Positions 63,001-64,000 of a stretch of 64,000 nt of DNA are shown piece by piece. Under the pieces are notes generated by a model. It saw nothing but the letters and a program-made list of their open reading frames with translations, had not been told where the DNA came from and made no database searches. The position numbers and the translations under genes are program-made. The stretch is from contig NC_080423.1 in the NCBI RefSeq assembly GCF_029873635.1, positions 107,059,988 to 107,123,987 of the forward strand. Direction: 5' to 3'. Within the stretch, counting starts at the first letter, position 1; every line of letters starts with the position of its first letter. Origin of the DNA: Malania oleifera. Lineage: Eukaryota; Streptophyta; Magnoliopsida; Santalales; Ximeniaceae.

Positions 63001-63697
63001 GAAGACCCATGAGGAATGACTTTCAGTATCAGTGGAGCCACAACAGTAGTGCGAAAAAATTCTTCTGCATCCCTAGTGTTATCAATGGCAGCATATGCAC
63101 GCAAGCAATTGTAAATTGCATTTGCGTCCCGGTGTTCCAATCCATCCACAAAACAATGTCCCAAGCTTGCATCTAATAATAAGCTAGCACTTTGAATCCT
63201 CTTCTCCATGCTCTCAATGAAAGGAAGATTCTGTACTGCCATGTAGAGAAAAGCAATGAGAAAAGGGATATAAGTTCCAGAGAAAACGATAGTCTATGAT
63301 TCAGTTTTGAGATGCACCAATCATGAAAAAATTGAAATCAGAGAATGAAAATGGACAGTTATATGAATTCCCAAAAGCATTTACAATTTAAACTTACATC
63401 AATACTGCTGGTAGAGGGATGCAATGCAAGGACATGCATAACAGTGAGGAAAATAACATAAAACTAGCAAAATAGAAGAGCGAAAGAGACCTGTGCATGA
63501 GCAATATAGAACTTTAGCCGATTCATCTCACTGGCAATTCTCTCTAAAAGCATACTTTGAGTCTCTCTCAGACTAGTTCCATTTTCAGCATGCTGTAAGG
63601 AAGCTCCATTGCTGCTAGGACCCTTTTCTGTAGAATTTAGATGTCCATTTGACCAATCAGCAGGTACACTTGGTAGCTCCTTTATTAATTTTTCAAC
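49153..63697 (-). CDS. COG2: Conserved oligomeric Golgi complex subunit 2 (3' eleven exons; 5' end outside window)
   Basis: Lobe-A subunit of the COG tether for retrograde vesicles within the Golgi. Exons in transcription order: 63697-63491, 63230-62894, 62648-62487, 62293-62194, 62097-61888, 61778-61670, 50477-50277, 50050-49946, 49765-49640, 49536-49402, 49266-49153. All junctions are GT-AG and phases agree, giving 1806 bp (601 codons plus stop) of a family usually near 750 aa, so roughly the first 150 residues are missing. Signatures: KLIKELPSVPADWSNG, LERIASEMNRLKFYIAHAQ, YNCLRAYAAIDNT, KGKPGAFSPGRPTNFLKNYK, FMKQWNIGVYFSLRFQEIAG, ITATYRMTNKPLPVRHSPYV, RRAGASSDVSDHNVS, SLWQCVAPPDRQNEINF. 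The C-terminal half matches the COG2_C (DUF3510) region. Ten introns lie in the window, nine of 96-260 bp and one of 11.2 kb (50478-61669) full of mobile elements. No break was seen in the exons. The upper edge of the first exon could be 63697 or 63702. Confidence 0.94.
50933..55562 (+). mobile_element. Copia retrotransposon in the large COG2 intron (broken fossil)
   Basis: Short LTRs 50933-51135 and 55394-55562 (TGTTAATGG to CAACA) with perfect target duplications ATAAC (50928-50932 and 55563-55567). Primer site TGGTATCAAAGC at 51136 and polypurine tract GAAGGGGAAG before 55394. A (GA)n run lies in the 5' LTR. Copia order is visible: gag start region near 51720, an integrase region about 52980-53400 (a SYAHTPKQNGVAKRK-like motif), RT 54090-54390 (FSPVAKLTSLR, DQLDVKNVFLHGDLEEEVYM), RT end/RNase H 54580-55200. 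Total length of 4.6 kb is normal for Copia. It has many breaks, at least ten by eye. It sits opposite to COG2 transcription. Confidence 0.9.
55563..55896. other. Intron sequence between the two insertions
   Basis: Original COG2 intron or older repeat. No coding signal. Confidence 0.5.
55897..58397 (+). mobile_element. Solo Gypsy-type LTR with perfect target duplication, COG2 intron
   Basis: The LTR 55902-58392 (2491 bp) runs TGTAATAACCCC to GGCGTCACA and is flanked by AGAGG on both sides (55897-55901, 58393-58397). It has CT-rich sequence at 56180-56220, GTAAGG/GTAAAT donor-like sites at 56345 and 56657, a 62-bp segment between TTCAG (56594) and GTAAGG, AAATGTGAATATTG-type repeats (56880-57130), TGAGATGTGTCTTA (57990-58003), TTTTCAG (58026) and GGGTCAG at about 58091. 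No internal region remains, consistent with LTR-LTR recombination. Confidence 0.9.
58398..59929. other. COG2 intron remainder, no gene seen
   Basis: AT-rich sequence with T-rich runs. Open frames here lack any recognisable family. It partly resembles 50640-50840 (ATCATGCATATTT, CTTCTATCATATCTCAAC/TATTAATTC), so a local duplicate or shared repeat flanks the insertions. Confidence 0.45.
59930..60780 (-). mobile_element. L1-type LINE ORF2 C-terminal fragment in the COG2 intron
   Basis: Minus-strand scraps of a plant L1 ORF2 tail: a segment ending near a SKEGG-like block (about 60640), a zf-RVT-flanking region with VWMGR-like and LFLSLF-like pieces (60300-60540) and IWDAKVPSKIKVLVWLVALNHV (about 59990-60060). 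A CCCCCA run lies at 60139-60158. The frame is broken, both ends are missing, and it runs in the same sense as COG2. Confidence 0.72.
60781..61669. other. COG2 intron remainder upstream of the large insertion zone
   Basis: AT-rich intron with an A-run at 60820-60836. No coding exon fits the COG2 frame here. 61145-61300 is more balanced in composition but unrecognised. Confidence 0.5.
62795..62914. repeat. 26-bp direct repeat duplicating a COG2 splice donor
   Basis: Positions 62795-62820 and 62889-62914 are identical over 26 bp. The right copy spans the true exon end and donor (boundary 62894/62893). The left copy, 94 bp away inside the intron, recreates the same exon tail and a GTATGG donor. 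Confidence 0.88.
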
Positions 63698-64000
63698 CTT
63701 CACTCATAATAAATAAATAAATAAATGAATACCAATCACCATAAAACGGTTTGCATAGACCCAAGTATACAATATGTAATGTTCAGTAGATACATTGAGA
63801 GAATGTAAGAAAGGAAAACCTATAAAGAACACATTTTACACTATTTCAGGCCCAGGAAAACAAAATAAAAACAGGGATTAAATTACAGCTTAGTTGAGAA
63901 ACATCATCCCTTTTCGGAAACAAAAAGCAAACGAGTAATTCACAATTTCTTTTATCTTCTTTACTGTCCATCGGTTTTCTCTTTAAATGAAACAAAGCAT
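63698..64000. other. COG2 intron, window edge
   Basis: Begins with an ATAAATAAATAAATAAAT microsatellite (63706-63726). No further COG2 exon was recognised, so upstream exons lie beyond the window. Confidence 0.55.

Overview
The window is plant nuclear DNA, most likely from a woody eudicot. It has spliced genes of plant families, a plant-type calmodulin-like gene, AT-rich spacers with many microsatellites, and a heavy load of nested Gypsy and Copia LTR elements, L1 and RTE LINEs, a SINE and MITEs. No CRISPR, bacterial operon, tRNA or rRNA gene was seen. I do not name the species.

Layout. 1-7 kb: a complete seven-exon gene for the proteasome beta-5 subunit (PBE, + strand), with an RTE LINE scrap in its third intron. 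7-11 kb: AT-rich spacer with a GA microsatellite, a 68-bp tandem duplication, a 33-bp-TIR miniature element, a SINE with clear target-site duplications and two copies of an AT-rich dispersed repeat. 10.8-12.4 kb: promoter, long repetitive leader and single-exon coding region of a calmodulin-like calcium sensor (CML, + strand). 12.7-30.4 kb: one old Copia element (minus strand) whose two 0.6-kb LTRs now lie 17 kb apart because several Gypsy pieces, including a nearly full-length 8.6-kb Gypsy, sit inside it. 30-45 kb: a repeat graveyard (hAT-type MITE, an L1 tail split by a solo LTR, Copia pol remnants, LTR pieces, two related minisatellites, an RTE 3' end). 49-64 kb: the 3' eleven exons of COG2 (minus strand; the 5' end lies beyond the window). 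One COG2 intron is 11.2 kb long and holds a 4.6-kb Copia, a 2.5-kb solo Gypsy LTR and an L1 fragment.

The host genes are unrelated housekeeping or signalling genes: protein turnover, Golgi tethering and calcium sensing. They do not form a functional cluster.

The most interesting structure is in the long Gypsy LTRs. Several copies that look like different lineages share one layout: palindromic TCGTCGACGA repeats, then TATAAATA, a CT-rich leader, a GTAAGG donor-like site, a 62-64-bp exon-like segment ending at a second GTAAGG, about 1 kb that often carries a minisatellite, a TGAGAGGTGTCTCA hairpin module just before TTTTCAG, and a 65-76-bp segment. In the nearly complete copy a third donor-like site and a TTTTTTAG acceptor abut the gag start codon. 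I read this as a multi-intron leader built into the LTR. That is inference, but RNA-seq split reads would test it.
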